This document shows, piece after piece, positions 1-7,369 of a stretch of 7,621 nt of DNA. The notes beneath the pieces were generated by a model that made no database searches, was not told the origin of the DNA, and saw only the letters and a list, made by a program, of their open reading frames with translations. Made by a program: the position numbers and the translations under genes. Within the stretch, counting starts at the first letter, position 1. Each line of letters opens with the position of its first letter. The stretch spans positions 1 to 7,621 of the forward strand of contig DFJD01000084.1 of the NCBI GenBank assembly GCA_002372875.1, written 5' to 3'. This DNA comes from Clostridiales bacterium UBA3680 (lineage in GTDB: Bacteria; Bacillota; Clostridia; Lachnospirales; CAG-274).

Positions 1-25
1 GATTAATTAATCAGTGGTTCCCTAA
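1..25. repeat. Left copy of a 25-bp inverted repeat flanking the operon
   Basis: Bases 1-25 are the reverse complement of 7565-7589 with one mismatch at base 17 (24/25). The outer 12 bases, GATTAATTAATC, are themselves a perfect palindrome. The copy starts at the first base of the window, so it may extend further left. The end reading TTAGGG on the minus strand points towards the operon. This resembles the terminal repeat of an insertion sequence or MITE, but no transposase is present, so that identity is inferred. Confidence 0.75.
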
Positions 26-33
26 CTGTGATC

Positions 34-60
34 CCGTATTCCAATTAAAAATACGGAGGT
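34..60 (+). promoter_or_regulatory. Leader hairpin overlapping the zapA ribosome binding site
   Basis: CCGTATT (34-40) pairs perfectly with AATACGG (50-56) around a 9-base loop. The SD sequence GGAGGT is at 55-60, six bases before the ATG at 67, so its first two G residues lie in the 3' arm of the hairpin. Folding would partly mask the ribosome binding site. The hairpin has no T-run, so it is not a terminator for an upstream gene. A regulatory role is inferred only from this overlap. No convincing -35/-10 promoter is visible in bases 1-66. Confidence 0.45.
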
Positions 61-66
61 ATTCGA

Positions 67-1080
67 ATGGATACAGAAAAGAAACAAACAGAAGTCATAA
101 TTGGCGGCAGAAGCTACAAGCTTGGCGGAGGGGACAGCGAACATATCAAAGAAGTTGCTTCCTATGTTGATAAAAAACTCAGAGAATTAAACAGATTGAG
201 TTCCTCCGACATCTCATCTTCACCGTCATTTCCAATAATACTTGCTTTAAATATAAGTGACGATCTTTTTAAAGCAAAAGAAGAACTTGAAAAAGTAAAT
301 AAAACCGATGCCGAAAATGTTCAGCAAAGTGTCGGTGATGAAAATGACGAAAAAAAGATAAAAGATCTTTTATCGGATATAGAAACAAAAGATAAGGAGA
401 TAGCCGAGCTAAGATATAAAATATCTTCTGCGGAGGACGAAAAAAACAAATTGTCGGAGATCCTTGATACACAAAAAGCTCAGTTTCAAAAGCAAACCGA
501 GGAATATAATTCTTCGGTTTCCTCTCTAAACGATAAGCTTGCCAATGCCGAAAAAAGGATCCAAGAAAAATCTCAGTATATTGCAACGGTACTTGAGAAG
601 GTAGACAGGAAAAACAAAGAGATAAATAATCTCAGCAACAAGCTTTCGGAAAAAAACAATTTGTTAAACGAATTAAACGAAAAAAGCGCGGAAAAGAACA
701 TTAAGCTGAACACCGTGAACAAGGAAAGAGACGAACTTGCCGTAAAGCTTAAAAATGCAAATGCCGAGCTTAAAAACAAGGATTCCGAAATCAAGAAAAT
801 AAAGAAAAGCTGTGAAGATGAAATAAGACAAGCAAAAGCAGGCTCTACAGGCGCGATAGAAATGCTTTCAAAGCAGTTAAAGAAAACAGCAAGTGAGCTT
901 GACATTATGACAGCCGATTATAATACACTAAAAGAAGAATTCAGAAGCTTTCAATCCACGGAAACCGACACACAGCTTCAACAGGAATTCTCCAAAATAA
1001 GAACGGAAAATATCGATCTTCGCAGACAGGTAAACAAGCTTAAAGAGGAATTGAGTTCAATTGAAGGAAGTCTTAACTGA
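67..1080 (+). CDS. zapA: ZapA-domain cell division protein with long coiled-coil C-terminus
   Basis: ZapA proteins bind FtsZ in the cytoplasm and bundle its protofilaments at the division ring. Residues 9-75 match the family: the strand EVIIGGRSYKL, then helix HIKEVASYVDKKLREL, then the signature ALNISDDLFKAKEEL at about 60-74. Stand-alone ZapA proteins are usually about 80-110 residues, whereas this one has 337. Residues from about 70 to the end are a nearly uninterrupted Lys/Glu/Asn-rich coiled coil with no signal peptide or membrane segment. The ATG is well placed after GGAGGT. It is the first gene of the operon, and its last 20 bases overlap the U32 gene, an order common in Clostridia. 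The ZapA domain call is firm. The role of the tail is unknown; it could give a longer FtsZ cross-link or bind other division proteins. Confidence 0.85.
   Translation: MDTEKKQTEVIIGGRSYKLGGGDSEHIKEVASYVDKKLRELNRLSSSDISSSPSFPIILALNISDDLFKAKEELEKVNKTDAENVQQSVGDENDEKKIKDLLSDIETKDKEIAELRYKISSAEDEKNKLSEILDTQKAQFQKQTEEYNSSVSSLNDKLANAEKRIQEKSQYIATVLEKVDRKNKEINNLSNKLSEKNNLLNELNEKSAEKNIKLNTVNKERDELAVKLKNANAELKNKDSEIKKIKKSCEDEIRQAKAGSTGAIEMLSKQLKKTASELDIMTADYNTLKEEFRSFQSTETDTQLQQEFSKIRTENIDLRRQVNKLKEELSSIEGSLN
1044..1063 (+). promoter_or_regulatory. SD sequence and TTG start of the U32 gene, inside the end of zapA
   Basis: AGAGGAA at 1044-1050 lies ten bases before TTG at 1061-1063. This start puts the conserved N-terminal KPEILAP motif nine residues in, as expected for U32 proteins. 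No ATG or GTG in frame fits between the start and this motif. The start lies 20 bases inside zapA, so translation is probably coupled. Confidence 0.65.
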
Positions 1081-3385
1081 AAAAAAGCCGGAAATACTTG
1101 CACCCACTTCGTCATATGAGAGTGTTGTTGCGGCACTGAATGCGGGCTGTGATGCCATCTACATAGGAGGGCGACACTTCGGAGCAAGAGCTTATGCGGA
1201 TAATCCGGATAACGAGAGCTTAAAAGAAATAATAAAAGAATGTCGTTTGCGTGATGTTAAGGTGTTCGTTACGGTAAACACCCTTTACAAGCAAAATGAG
1301 CTTGATGAAGTGGTTTCTTTTGTGAAAGAACTGTATTTGATGGGTGTTTACGGAGTGATAGTGCAAGATCTCGGACTTTTTTATATAATAAAAAAGGTCT
1401 GTCCCGAACTTAAAATATCGGCATCTACACAAATGACGGTACATAATGTCGAAGCTGTAAGAAAGCTTGAAAAAGCAGGGTTTGACAGAATAGTGCTTGC
1501 AAGGGAACTCAACGAAAACGAAATAGCCGAAATTTGCGCACGATCTCATGTGGAAACAGAAATGTTCATTCACGGAGCTTTATGCGTATCTTATTCGGGA
1601 AGATGCTATCTTTCAAGCTTTATAGGCGGCAGAAGCGGAAACAGAGGAAGATGCGCCCAGCCATGCAGAATGACCTATGAATTTTATGAGGGTCAAAACA
1701 AAATTGCTTCAGGTTATCTGCTTTCCCCAAAAGATGCTTCTTTGATAGAAGAATGTGACAGGATAGTTTCTTTGGGTGTCGATTCACTTAAAATCGAAGG
1801 AAGAATGAAAAGCCCCGAATATGTATATCAAACTGTTTCAGCCTACAGAAAGTATATAGATTTGGCATATGATGGGTTAAACAGTACGGTAAGCGACGAG
1901 GATAAAAGGGCGCTTCTTCAAATATTCAACAGAGGCGGTTCTTCGACAAGTGGGTATTATAACGGTTTTGCCGGAAGAGAAATGATGAGCCTTAACCAGA
2001 AAAATACAGGCACACTTATCGGAAAAGTTATTTCCGTCAAAAAGAACAATGCGACAATAAGGCTTGAAAAAAATGTAATACCCGGTGACGGAATTGAAAT
2101 ATGGTCAAAACCCGAGCATACGGGAACTTATCTTTCCGAAAATGCAAAGGCGGGAGATCTTATAACCGTAAGGCTTAAAAAATCCGTCAATAAGGGAGAT
2201 AAGGTGTATTTGTCTTTTGATAAGGCTTTAAATGATCTGCTGAGCTCTAATTGCAAAACGCTTACAAGAAGAAGAAGGGTGGATATATCGGTTAAGGCAC
2301 ATATAGGTGAAAAGATTACCGTGATTGTGCCCGAGTTTAATACGCAAGTATATGGAGAAATGGTTACAAAGGCAGAAAACAACCCCCTTGAATCGGAAAC
2401 CATAGTCTCAAAACTTACACAGACAGGTAACACACCCTTTATATTAAATATCACCGCCTGTGATATCGAAAAAAATATTTTTGTTCCCTTAGCCTCGCTT
2501 AAAGAGCTTAAAAGAAATGTCGTATCAGCAATAGAAGACAGTATTTTAAGTCATAACAGAAGTGTTTCCGAGTTAAAAGAGGAGTCCATCGCGGATAATT
2601 CATATTCCGAGCCGAAGCTTTCTGTAAGGGTGCATAATACCGAACAGCTTAAAGCTGCAATAAATGAAGGCGTATCGAGAATTTATACATCCGAATACAC
2701 TCTTACCGATATTTCCGAGGCACATAAAAAAGGCATTGAGATCTTTTATGCACTTCCGCATATTATCAGAGGCGGTTCTGAAGAATATGTAACCAAAGCA
2801 AGTGCTTGTGACGGGCTTTTACTTACATCTCATACCGATTTGAAAACCGAAAAGCCGACAGCACTCGATTATACATTCAATATAATGAATTCCGAATGTA
2901 TAAAACAACTTGAAAAAATGTATTCTCCCGTGTCTTATACTCTTTCCGTTGAGGGTACGATTGACGAGCTTATGCCTTTATCGGGCGGAAAAAGTGAGCT
3001 TGTTGTCTACGGCAGACTTCCCTTAATGACGACACATCAGTGCCCTGTGGGTCTTTACAAGGCAAACAAGAAAAACGGAAAGTTTTGTTCCTTTAAAGAT
3101 AAACACGGGGATTATTACATAGTTGATAAAATGGGCGAAAAATACCCTGTGGTAAGAGATTGTGAGCAATGTTACGCTCAAATACTCTCATCATCACCTA
3201 TATATGTACCGGCAAAAGCGGAAAAAATAAAAAAATATAACTTTGGTTATTACCGCTTGGAATTTACTACCGAAACGGCTGAAACCGTAAAAAGAATAAT
3301 AAGGGAATACTCTGCTTTTATAGGCAAAAAAAGCGATTTTACAAAAGACGGCAATCAAGGTCATCTTTTCAAAGGAGTTCTTTAA
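1061..3385 (+). CDS. U32 family 'peptidase' with DUF3656-type middle region (RlhA/TrhP-like RNA hydroxylation protein)
   Basis: U32 proteins were named as peptidases, but characterised members (RlhA on 23S rRNA, TrhP on tRNA, UbiU/UbiV) act in hydroxylation reactions and carry an iron-sulfur cluster. The N-terminal half is a TIM-barrel-like U32 domain (about 9-285) with GCDAIYIGGRHFGARAYADN, the family signature EMFIHGALCVSYSGRCYLS, GRCAQPCR and SLKIEGRMKSPEY (242-254). Candidate cluster ligands are C175, C182, C198 and C202, with C232 as an alternative fourth. The usual 'SPKDLC' cysteine is replaced here by SPKDAS. FNRGGSSTSGYYNG (from 289) leads into a beta-rich, DUF3656-like region to about 395. 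The C-terminal part has PLMTTHQCPVG and further cysteines C661, C676, C701 and C704. At 774 residues it is longer than E. coli RlhA (about 650). RlhA-like function is the best guess from the domain order; the substrate is not proven. Confidence 0.85.
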   Translation: MKEVLTEKKPEILAPTSSYESVVAALNAGCDAIYIGGRHFGARAYADNPDNESLKEIIKECRLRDVKVFVTVNTLYKQNELDEVVSFVKELYLMGVYGVIVQDLGLFYIIKKVCPELKISASTQMTVHNVEAVRKLEKAGFDRIVLARELNENEIAEICARSHVETEMFIHGALCVSYSGRCYLSSFIGGRSGNRGRCAQPCRMTYEFYEGQNKIASGYLLSPKDASLIEECDRIVSLGVDSLKIEGRMKSPEYVYQTVSAYRKYIDLAYDGLNSTVSDEDKRALLQIFNRGGSSTSGYYNGFAGREMMSLNQKNTGTLIGKVISVKKNNATIRLEKNVIPGDGIEIWSKPEHTGTYLSENAKAGDLITVRLKKSVNKGDKVYLSFDKALNDLLSSNCKTLTRRRRVDISVKAHIGEKITVIVPEFNTQVYGEMVTKAENNPLESETIVSKLTQTGNTPFILNITACDIEKNIFVPLASLKELKRNVVSAIEDSILSHNRSVSELKEESIADNSYSEPKLSVRVHNTEQLKAAINEGVSRIYTSEYTLTDISEAHKKGIEIFYALPHIIRGGSEEYVTKASACDGLLLTSHTDLKTEKPTALDYTFNIMNSECIKQLEKMYSPVSYTLSVEGTIDELMPLSGGKSELVVYGRLPLMTTHQCPVGLYKANKKNGKFCSFKDKHGDYYIVDKMGEKYPVVRDCEQCYAQILSSSPIYVPAKAEKIKKYNFGYYRLEFTTETAETVKRIIREYSAFIGKKSDFTKDGNQGHLFKGVL

Positions 3386-3388
3386 TTG
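3371..3388 (+). promoter_or_regulatory. SD sequence and TTG start of the SEDS gene
   Basis: AAAGGAG at 3371-3377 is eight bases before TTG at 3386-3388, which directly follows the U32 stop codon TAA (3383-3385). The SD lies inside the U32 gene. The spacing is good and the start precedes the first hydrophobic helix, which supports TTG over later ATG codons. Confidence 0.7.
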
Positions 3389-4876
3389 CAAAGCATATTT
3401 ATAATAATTTCAAAATATCTCTTCGTTTTATATATGGCTATATTCCTGCTTAACGGCTTTTTGATAAACCTTACCAGGCAGGAAATGGCCGATTTTAATA
3501 TTGCATACAGATTATCAAATCAAAGGCTGAGTATATATTTTACGCATATAACCGCAGCAATAATATTTGTTACCGTAAATCTGGATGGACAATGGCAAAA
3601 GGTGCTTGCTTATTTTACAGCATCGCTTTTTCTTATTATGATCGGTGACATCATTCTGAGAACGGTTTACAAGGAAGCTTCTCATATGCTCTATAATTGT
3701 ATATTTTATGCGGTTGATATAGGGCTTATCATCCTTTACAGATTAGACGGAGAACTTGCAATAAAACAACTTATATGGTGTGCGGTCGGTGTATTTCTTC
3801 TTGTTGTTCTTCCCTTTGTGTTGAATGTTTTGCCAAGACTTGACAGGCTGAAAATATTGTATGTCTTCTTGTCTTTGGCTTTACTTATTGCCACTCTTAT
3901 ATTCGGAAAAAGCGAATATGGTTCGAAAAACTGGTTGAATGTAGGGCCTGTGGGTTTTCAACCTTCCGAAATAGTAAAAATTCTTTACGTATTGTATATT
4001 TCCTCTGTTTTGTCGCATAATCCGAGTTTGAAAAAAATATTTCGGACTGCGATCATAAGCGGCATTGTTATAATATGTCTTGTTTTACAAAAGGATCTTG
4101 GAAGTGCGCTTATATTTTTTATGACCTTTCTTGTGGTCGTATATATTGCAACAGGCAAATTTTTATACCTTTTTGCCGGAATGCTTGCACTGCCTGCAGC
4201 ATCCTTACTTGGCTATACGTTTTTCGACCACATAAAGGTAAGAGTATCCTCATGGCTTGACCCGTGGTCTGATATTGCGGGCGGAGGCTATCAGGTGACC
4301 CAATCTCTTTTTGCCATTACTACCTACGGACTGATGGGGATAGGTCTTACAAAAGGTTTCCCTGAAAATATACCCGTAGTGGAAAGAGACTTTATATTTG
4401 CGGCAATATGTGAGGAAATGGGTGTGTTGTTCGGAATAGGAGTCATCATGCTTTTCGTGCTTATGTTTCTTGAGGGGGTGAGAGCATCTCTTGAAAGCCG
4501 TTCAAGATTTCTCACTCTGCTTTGTGCGGGACTTACAGTATTACTCTCTTTTCAAACCTTTCTTATAATAGGCGGTGTTATAAAATTTATACCTTTGACG
4601 GGAGTAACTCTTCCCTTTATAAGCTACGGCGGAACATCGATAGTAATCACGTTTGCCATAATGTCGGTCGTACAGTGGATATTTACAAGAAATAACTCAT
4701 ATACCGAGGATAAGTCCGAAGATGAAACCGATAACAGAGTAAGGCTCAATCAGTCAAAGGTTACCCACAAAGAAGAAATATTTGAAGATACCGAGTCGGA
4801 CAGCGAAGAAGAAATGCTCTTAAACGAGGCAATCCCGCCGAAAAAGAGGAAAAATAAACATGAGAAAATCGATTAG
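3386..4876 (+). CDS. FtsW/RodA/SpoVE (SEDS) family peptidoglycan glycosyltransferase
   Basis: SEDS proteins are integral membrane enzymes that polymerise lipid II into glycan strands. Family motifs are clear: GSKNW (179-183), QPSE (192-195), QKDLGSALIFF (from 235), LDPWSD with GGGYQVTQSLFAI, ERDFIFAAICEEMG with D335 at the position of the putative catalytic Asp of RodA/FtsW, and PFISYGGTS (S413-G416). QPSE is about 80 residues further in than in short RodA proteins such as E. coli's, because the N-terminus carries extra hydrophobic segments (roughly 7-28, 48-65, 71-90, 98-118). The last 63 residues (434-496) are a hydrophilic, acidic then Lys-rich tail, probably cytoplasmic. It abuts the U32 gene and overlaps the downstream transpeptidase gene by 17 bases, the usual SEDS/PBP pairing. 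Whether it serves division (FtsW) or elongation (RodA) is not decided by sequence. The neighbouring zapA favours division, while the short PbpA-like partner resembles the mycobacterial rodA-pbpA pair. Confidence 0.92.
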   Translation: MQSIFIIISKYLFVLYMAIFLLNGFLINLTRQEMADFNIAYRLSNQRLSIYFTHITAAIIFVTVNLDGQWQKVLAYFTASLFLIMIGDIILRTVYKEASHMLYNCIFYAVDIGLIILYRLDGELAIKQLIWCAVGVFLLVVLPFVLNVLPRLDRLKILYVFLSLALLIATLIFGKSEYGSKNWLNVGPVGFQPSEIVKILYVLYISSVLSHNPSLKKIFRTAIISGIVIICLVLQKDLGSALIFFMTFLVVVYIATGKFLYLFAGMLALPAASLLGYTFFDHIKVRVSSWLDPWSDIAGGGYQVTQSLFAITTYGLMGIGLTKGFPENIPVVERDFIFAAICEEMGVLFGIGVIMLFVLMFLEGVRASLESRSRFLTLLCAGLTVLLSFQTFLIIGGVIKFIPLTGVTLPFISYGGTSIVITFAIMSVVQWIFTRNNSYTEDKSEDETDNRVRLNQSKVTHKEEIFEDTESDSEEEMLLNEAIPPKKRKNKHEKID

Positions 4877-6302
4877 AAGAGTTTTTTGGCTATATACACT
4901 TTTGTTTTTGTTGCTCATATTCTATCTGCTTAAAATAACATTGAAGGATTCTAAAAACTATATTTTAAATCCCATGAATCCGAGGCTGTCATCAAAAGCA
5001 GAGGATATAAAAAGAGGAACCATATACGATAACAACGGTACGGAAATAGCCCACAGTGAGCAAACAGAAAACGGATTTGAAAGACTGTATAAAACAGAGG
5101 GCAACTATTCCTCCGTAATAGGATACACAGAAAACGGAATGAGCGGTGTTGAAGCAGGATACAATTTCAATCTTGAAAGTATCGATGCGGAGCTGTTGCA
5201 AAGGATAAGTGCCATATTCACAAAGGAACCCGTGAAGGGAAACGACATTTACCTGACCATTGATGACAGGGTGCAGTGTGCCGCAGCAAATGCTTTAAAC
5301 GGAGCTAAAGGCTCTGTTGTTGCAATGGAGCCGAATACGGGAAGAATTTTGGCTATGGCATCAAACCCTACATTTGACAGCAATACCGTAGTTGAAGATT
5401 GGGATTATCTTACTCAAAATGAAGAAGATTCTCCTCTTATAAACAGAGCCACTCAAGGGCTGTATCCTCCGGGTTCCGTTTTCAAGATAATAACCACGGC
5501 GGCAGCTCTTTCGGCAAATGAAAACAACGAAGATTTTGAGTACACCTGTAACGGATATGAGCAATTTGGAGATACTGTCATGAAATGCTTTGAAGGTTAT
5601 GCTCACGGCACCGAAAGGATGGAAAATGCCTTTGCTCAATCCTGCAATACTTATTATGCCACAATAGCCGAACATATCGGTTCTGCAAAGCTTATGCAGA
5701 CAGCGAACAATTTCGGCTTCAATTCACCTGTAGACTTCCCCTTATCCCATGAAACACCGAGGTTTGCTCTTGATGAGACCTCTCAGCTTAATGAACTGTC
5801 AGAAACGGCTATAGGTCAGGGAAAAACTCTTGTTACACCTCTGTTTATGGTTATGATCGCTTCGGCTGTCGCAAATGACGGAGTTATGATGAAGCCGTAT
5901 ATTCTTGACAGAGTGGTCAACTGTTACGGGATACAAAAACAAAAAACTATTCCGGAAATAAAGGCAAGGGTTTGTACACCTGAAATTGCTCAAAAAATCA
6001 ATAAGTTTATGTGTGCCTGCGTTTCAAACGGAACCGGAACGGGAGCTGATTTTTATGCCGCTCTTCCGGATAATTCGGTTTCGGGTTCATCTGTATATGT
6101 GGGTGAACAGCATATAACCGTTGCGGGAAAAACAGGCACGGCGGAGAATTCTTCGGGAGAGGATCACAGTTGGTTTGTCTGTTTTGCCCCTGCACAAAAC
6201 CCGAAAATCGCCGTTGCTGTGCTGCTTGAAAATTCGGGACATGGAGACAGTGCAGAGTATATAGCAGCCGATGTAATGAAAACATATCTGGAGATAAAAT
6301 AA
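4860..6302 (+). CDS. Penicillin-binding transpeptidase, short PbpA-like class B
   Basis: This enzyme cross-links peptidoglycan stem peptides by D,D-transpeptidation outside the membrane and is inhibited by beta-lactams. The N-terminus has a short basic stretch and one membrane anchor (about 8-28). RGTIYDNNGTEIA (52-64) and GMSGVEAGYN are remnants of the N-terminal 'dimer' region, much shorter than in E. coli PBP2 or PBP3. The transpeptidase domain begins near G151. Its active-site motifs are complete: S206-V-F-K209, S261-C-N263 and K424-T-G426; the IGQG...TPL motif is also present. At 480 residues it matches the actinobacterial PbpA type. A cysteine pair in the insert before SCN (YTCNGY...MKCFEGYAHG) is usual for this type. 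There are no PASTA repeats. AGAGGA (4845-4850), nine bases before the ATG, lies inside the SEDS gene. It is very likely the partner transpeptidase of that SEDS polymerase. Confidence 0.93.
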   Translation: MRKSIRRVFWLYTLLFLLLIFYLLKITLKDSKNYILNPMNPRLSSKAEDIKRGTIYDNNGTEIAHSEQTENGFERLYKTEGNYSSVIGYTENGMSGVEAGYNFNLESIDAELLQRISAIFTKEPVKGNDIYLTIDDRVQCAAANALNGAKGSVVAMEPNTGRILAMASNPTFDSNTVVEDWDYLTQNEEDSPLINRATQGLYPPGSVFKIITTAAALSANENNEDFEYTCNGYEQFGDTVMKCFEGYAHGTERMENAFAQSCNTYYATIAEHIGSAKLMQTANNFGFNSPVDFPLSHETPRFALDETSQLNELSETAIGQGKTLVTPLFMVMIASAVANDGVMMKPYILDRVVNCYGIQKQKTIPEIKARVCTPEIAQKINKFMCACVSNGTGTGADFYAALPDNSVSGSSVYVGEQHITVAGKTGTAENSSGEDHSWFVCFAPAQNPKIAVAVLLENSGHGDSAEYIAADVMKTYLEIK

Positions 6303-6773
6303 ATGAACAAATATAAAAAAAGCTACAGAAAATATTTTTTTATATATACCTTAATACTTGCAGTTTTAACCGTAACAGCTCATATTCTCGGAAAAAGAGT
6401 TTTATTGTTTTCAGGTGGTTTTGAACTGCTTAAAATTATCGGTGTATTTTTGACGGCATTGGGAATATTGTTTTTTGTTGCAACGATCTTCCATGCAAAT
6501 GAAAACACCGAAAATGATGGGATAGAGACCACGGGTATATATTCTTTTGTACGAAATCCCCTTTATTCTTCGGCTTTACTTTTCTTCAGCGGTTTGACAC
6601 TTTATTCGGGAAATCCGTTTTTTTTGATTTTTCTGCCGTTGTATTGGCTTATAATGACAATTATAATAAAAAATACGGCAGATAAATGGTTTGAAGAGCT
6701 TTGCGGAGAAGAATTTGTTCAATATAAAAGAGCTGTAAACAGATGTTTACCTTGGTTCAGAGGTGCAAGATGA
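6303..6773 (+). CDS. Small membrane methyltransferase of the ICMT/PEMT-like family
   Basis: This 156-residue protein has four hydrophobic segments (about 12-30, 40-63, 87-103, 105-122). Its C-terminal half has the hallmarks of the isoprenylcysteine carboxyl methyltransferase / phospholipid methyltransferase superfamily: TTGIYSFVRNPLYSS (76-90), matching 'GiY.yvRnPlY', and LCGEEFVQYKRAVNRCLPWF near the end, matching 'FGeeY..Y...vpr.lP'. These enzymes use S-adenosylmethionine at the membrane; bacterial substrates are mostly unknown. The usual Glu-Glu-Arg in the SAM-binding C-terminal part aligns with A126-D127-K128, which may weaken or alter activity. The ATG follows the transpeptidase stop with no gap, with GGAG (6290-6293) nine bases upstream. 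Family membership is fairly sure. The substrate, whether lipid or a wall precursor, is not known. Confidence 0.75.
   Translation: MNKYKKSYRKYFFIYTLILAVLTVTAHILGKRVLLFSGGFELLKIIGVFLTALGILFFVATIFHANENTENDGIETTGIYSFVRNPLYSSALLFFSGLTLYSGNPFFLIFLPLYWLIMTIIIKNTADKWFEELCGEEFVQYKRAVNRCLPWFRGAR
6759..6772 (+). promoter_or_regulatory. SD sequence and preferred ATG start of the DUF5662 gene
   Basis: AGAGG at 6759-6763 is six bases before ATG at 6770-6772. This ATG shares an ATGA overlap with the stop (6771-6773) of the methyltransferase gene, a classic coupling arrangement. The upstream in-frame ATG at 6743 has no good SD and would add nine residues not expected in the family. Confidence 0.7.
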
Positions 6774-7369
6774 GATTGATACACAATATTGTCGGTCATT
6801 TTACCACAATAACAAGACATAAATACGAGGTTTTTAAAAATTGCGCCAGGTGCGGAATACCCATACAAGGATTATTGCATGATATGTCAAAATATTCTCC
6901 AACGGAGTTTTTTGAAAGTGTAATTAATTATCAGGAAGGCAAAAGAAGTCCCAATGAATCTGCAAGGGAAACCAAGGGGTATTCTGCGGCATGGATACAT
7001 CATATGGGAAGAAATAAACACCACTTTGAATATTGGAAAGATTACGCTACCGACGGCGACAGAAAGCTTACACCGGTCAAAATGCCTATTAATTATGTTG
7101 TGGAAATGTTTTGTGACAGAGTGGCGGCAAGCAAAATATATAACGGACTTGCTTATAAAGATACAGACCCTATAGATTATTTCAAAAAAGGGAAAAAACG
7201 CAGACAGATACATCCCGAAACGGAAAGGCTGCTTATGTACCTATTAACAAAACTTGCCGAAGAAGGGGAGAAGGAAACTTTCGCATATATCAGAAAGAAT
7301 ATTTTTAAATATAAGGTCTATCGGTTAAAACGCCTATTGAAAAACAGCTTTAACCGTAATGCCGATTAA
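6770..7369 (+). CDS. DUF5662 family protein, function unknown
   Basis: This 199-residue soluble protein (start at 6770; the longer version from 6743 would have 208) has the conserved features I recall for DUF5662: HFTTITRHK (10-18), GLLHDMSKYSPTEF (34-47), KRSPNESARE, GYSAAWIHHMGRNKHHFEYW (70-89) and MPINYVVEMFCDRVAASK (105-122). The conserved H17, H37-D38, H77-H78, H84-H85, E112 and D116 are the kind of His/Asp set that binds metal. The helical layout recalls an HD-type hydrolase, but that is inference. No signal peptide or membrane helix is visible, and the C-terminus is very basic. It is the last gene before a terminator, and its stop codon is in the terminator loop. Two other cysteines, C25 and C28, form a CARC motif of unclear meaning. 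The family assignment is strong; no activity can be named. Confidence 0.8.
   Translation: MRLIHNIVGHFTTITRHKYEVFKNCARCGIPIQGLLHDMSKYSPTEFFESVINYQEGKRSPNESARETKGYSAAWIHHMGRNKHHFEYWKDYATDGDRKLTPVKMPINYVVEMFCDRVAASKIYNGLAYKDTDPIDYFKKGKKRRQIHPETERLLMYLLTKLAEEGEKETFAYIRKNIFKYKVYRLKRLLKNSFNRNAD

Noticed and set aside
34..56. Leader hairpin as a terminator of an upstream gene
   Set aside because: No T-run follows the stem on either strand, and the 3' arm runs into the SD sequence.
269..905. Minus-strand open frames of about 105-110 codons opposite zapA
   Set aside because: They are Phe/Ser/Leu-rich mirror images of the Lys/Glu-rich coiled coil on the other strand and show no recognisable family.
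6743..6769. Upstream ATG at 6743 as the start of the DUF5662 gene
   Set aside because: It lacks a good SD, overlaps the methyltransferase gene by 31 bases and adds nine residues. The ATG at 6770 has AGAGG at good spacing and an ATGA junction.
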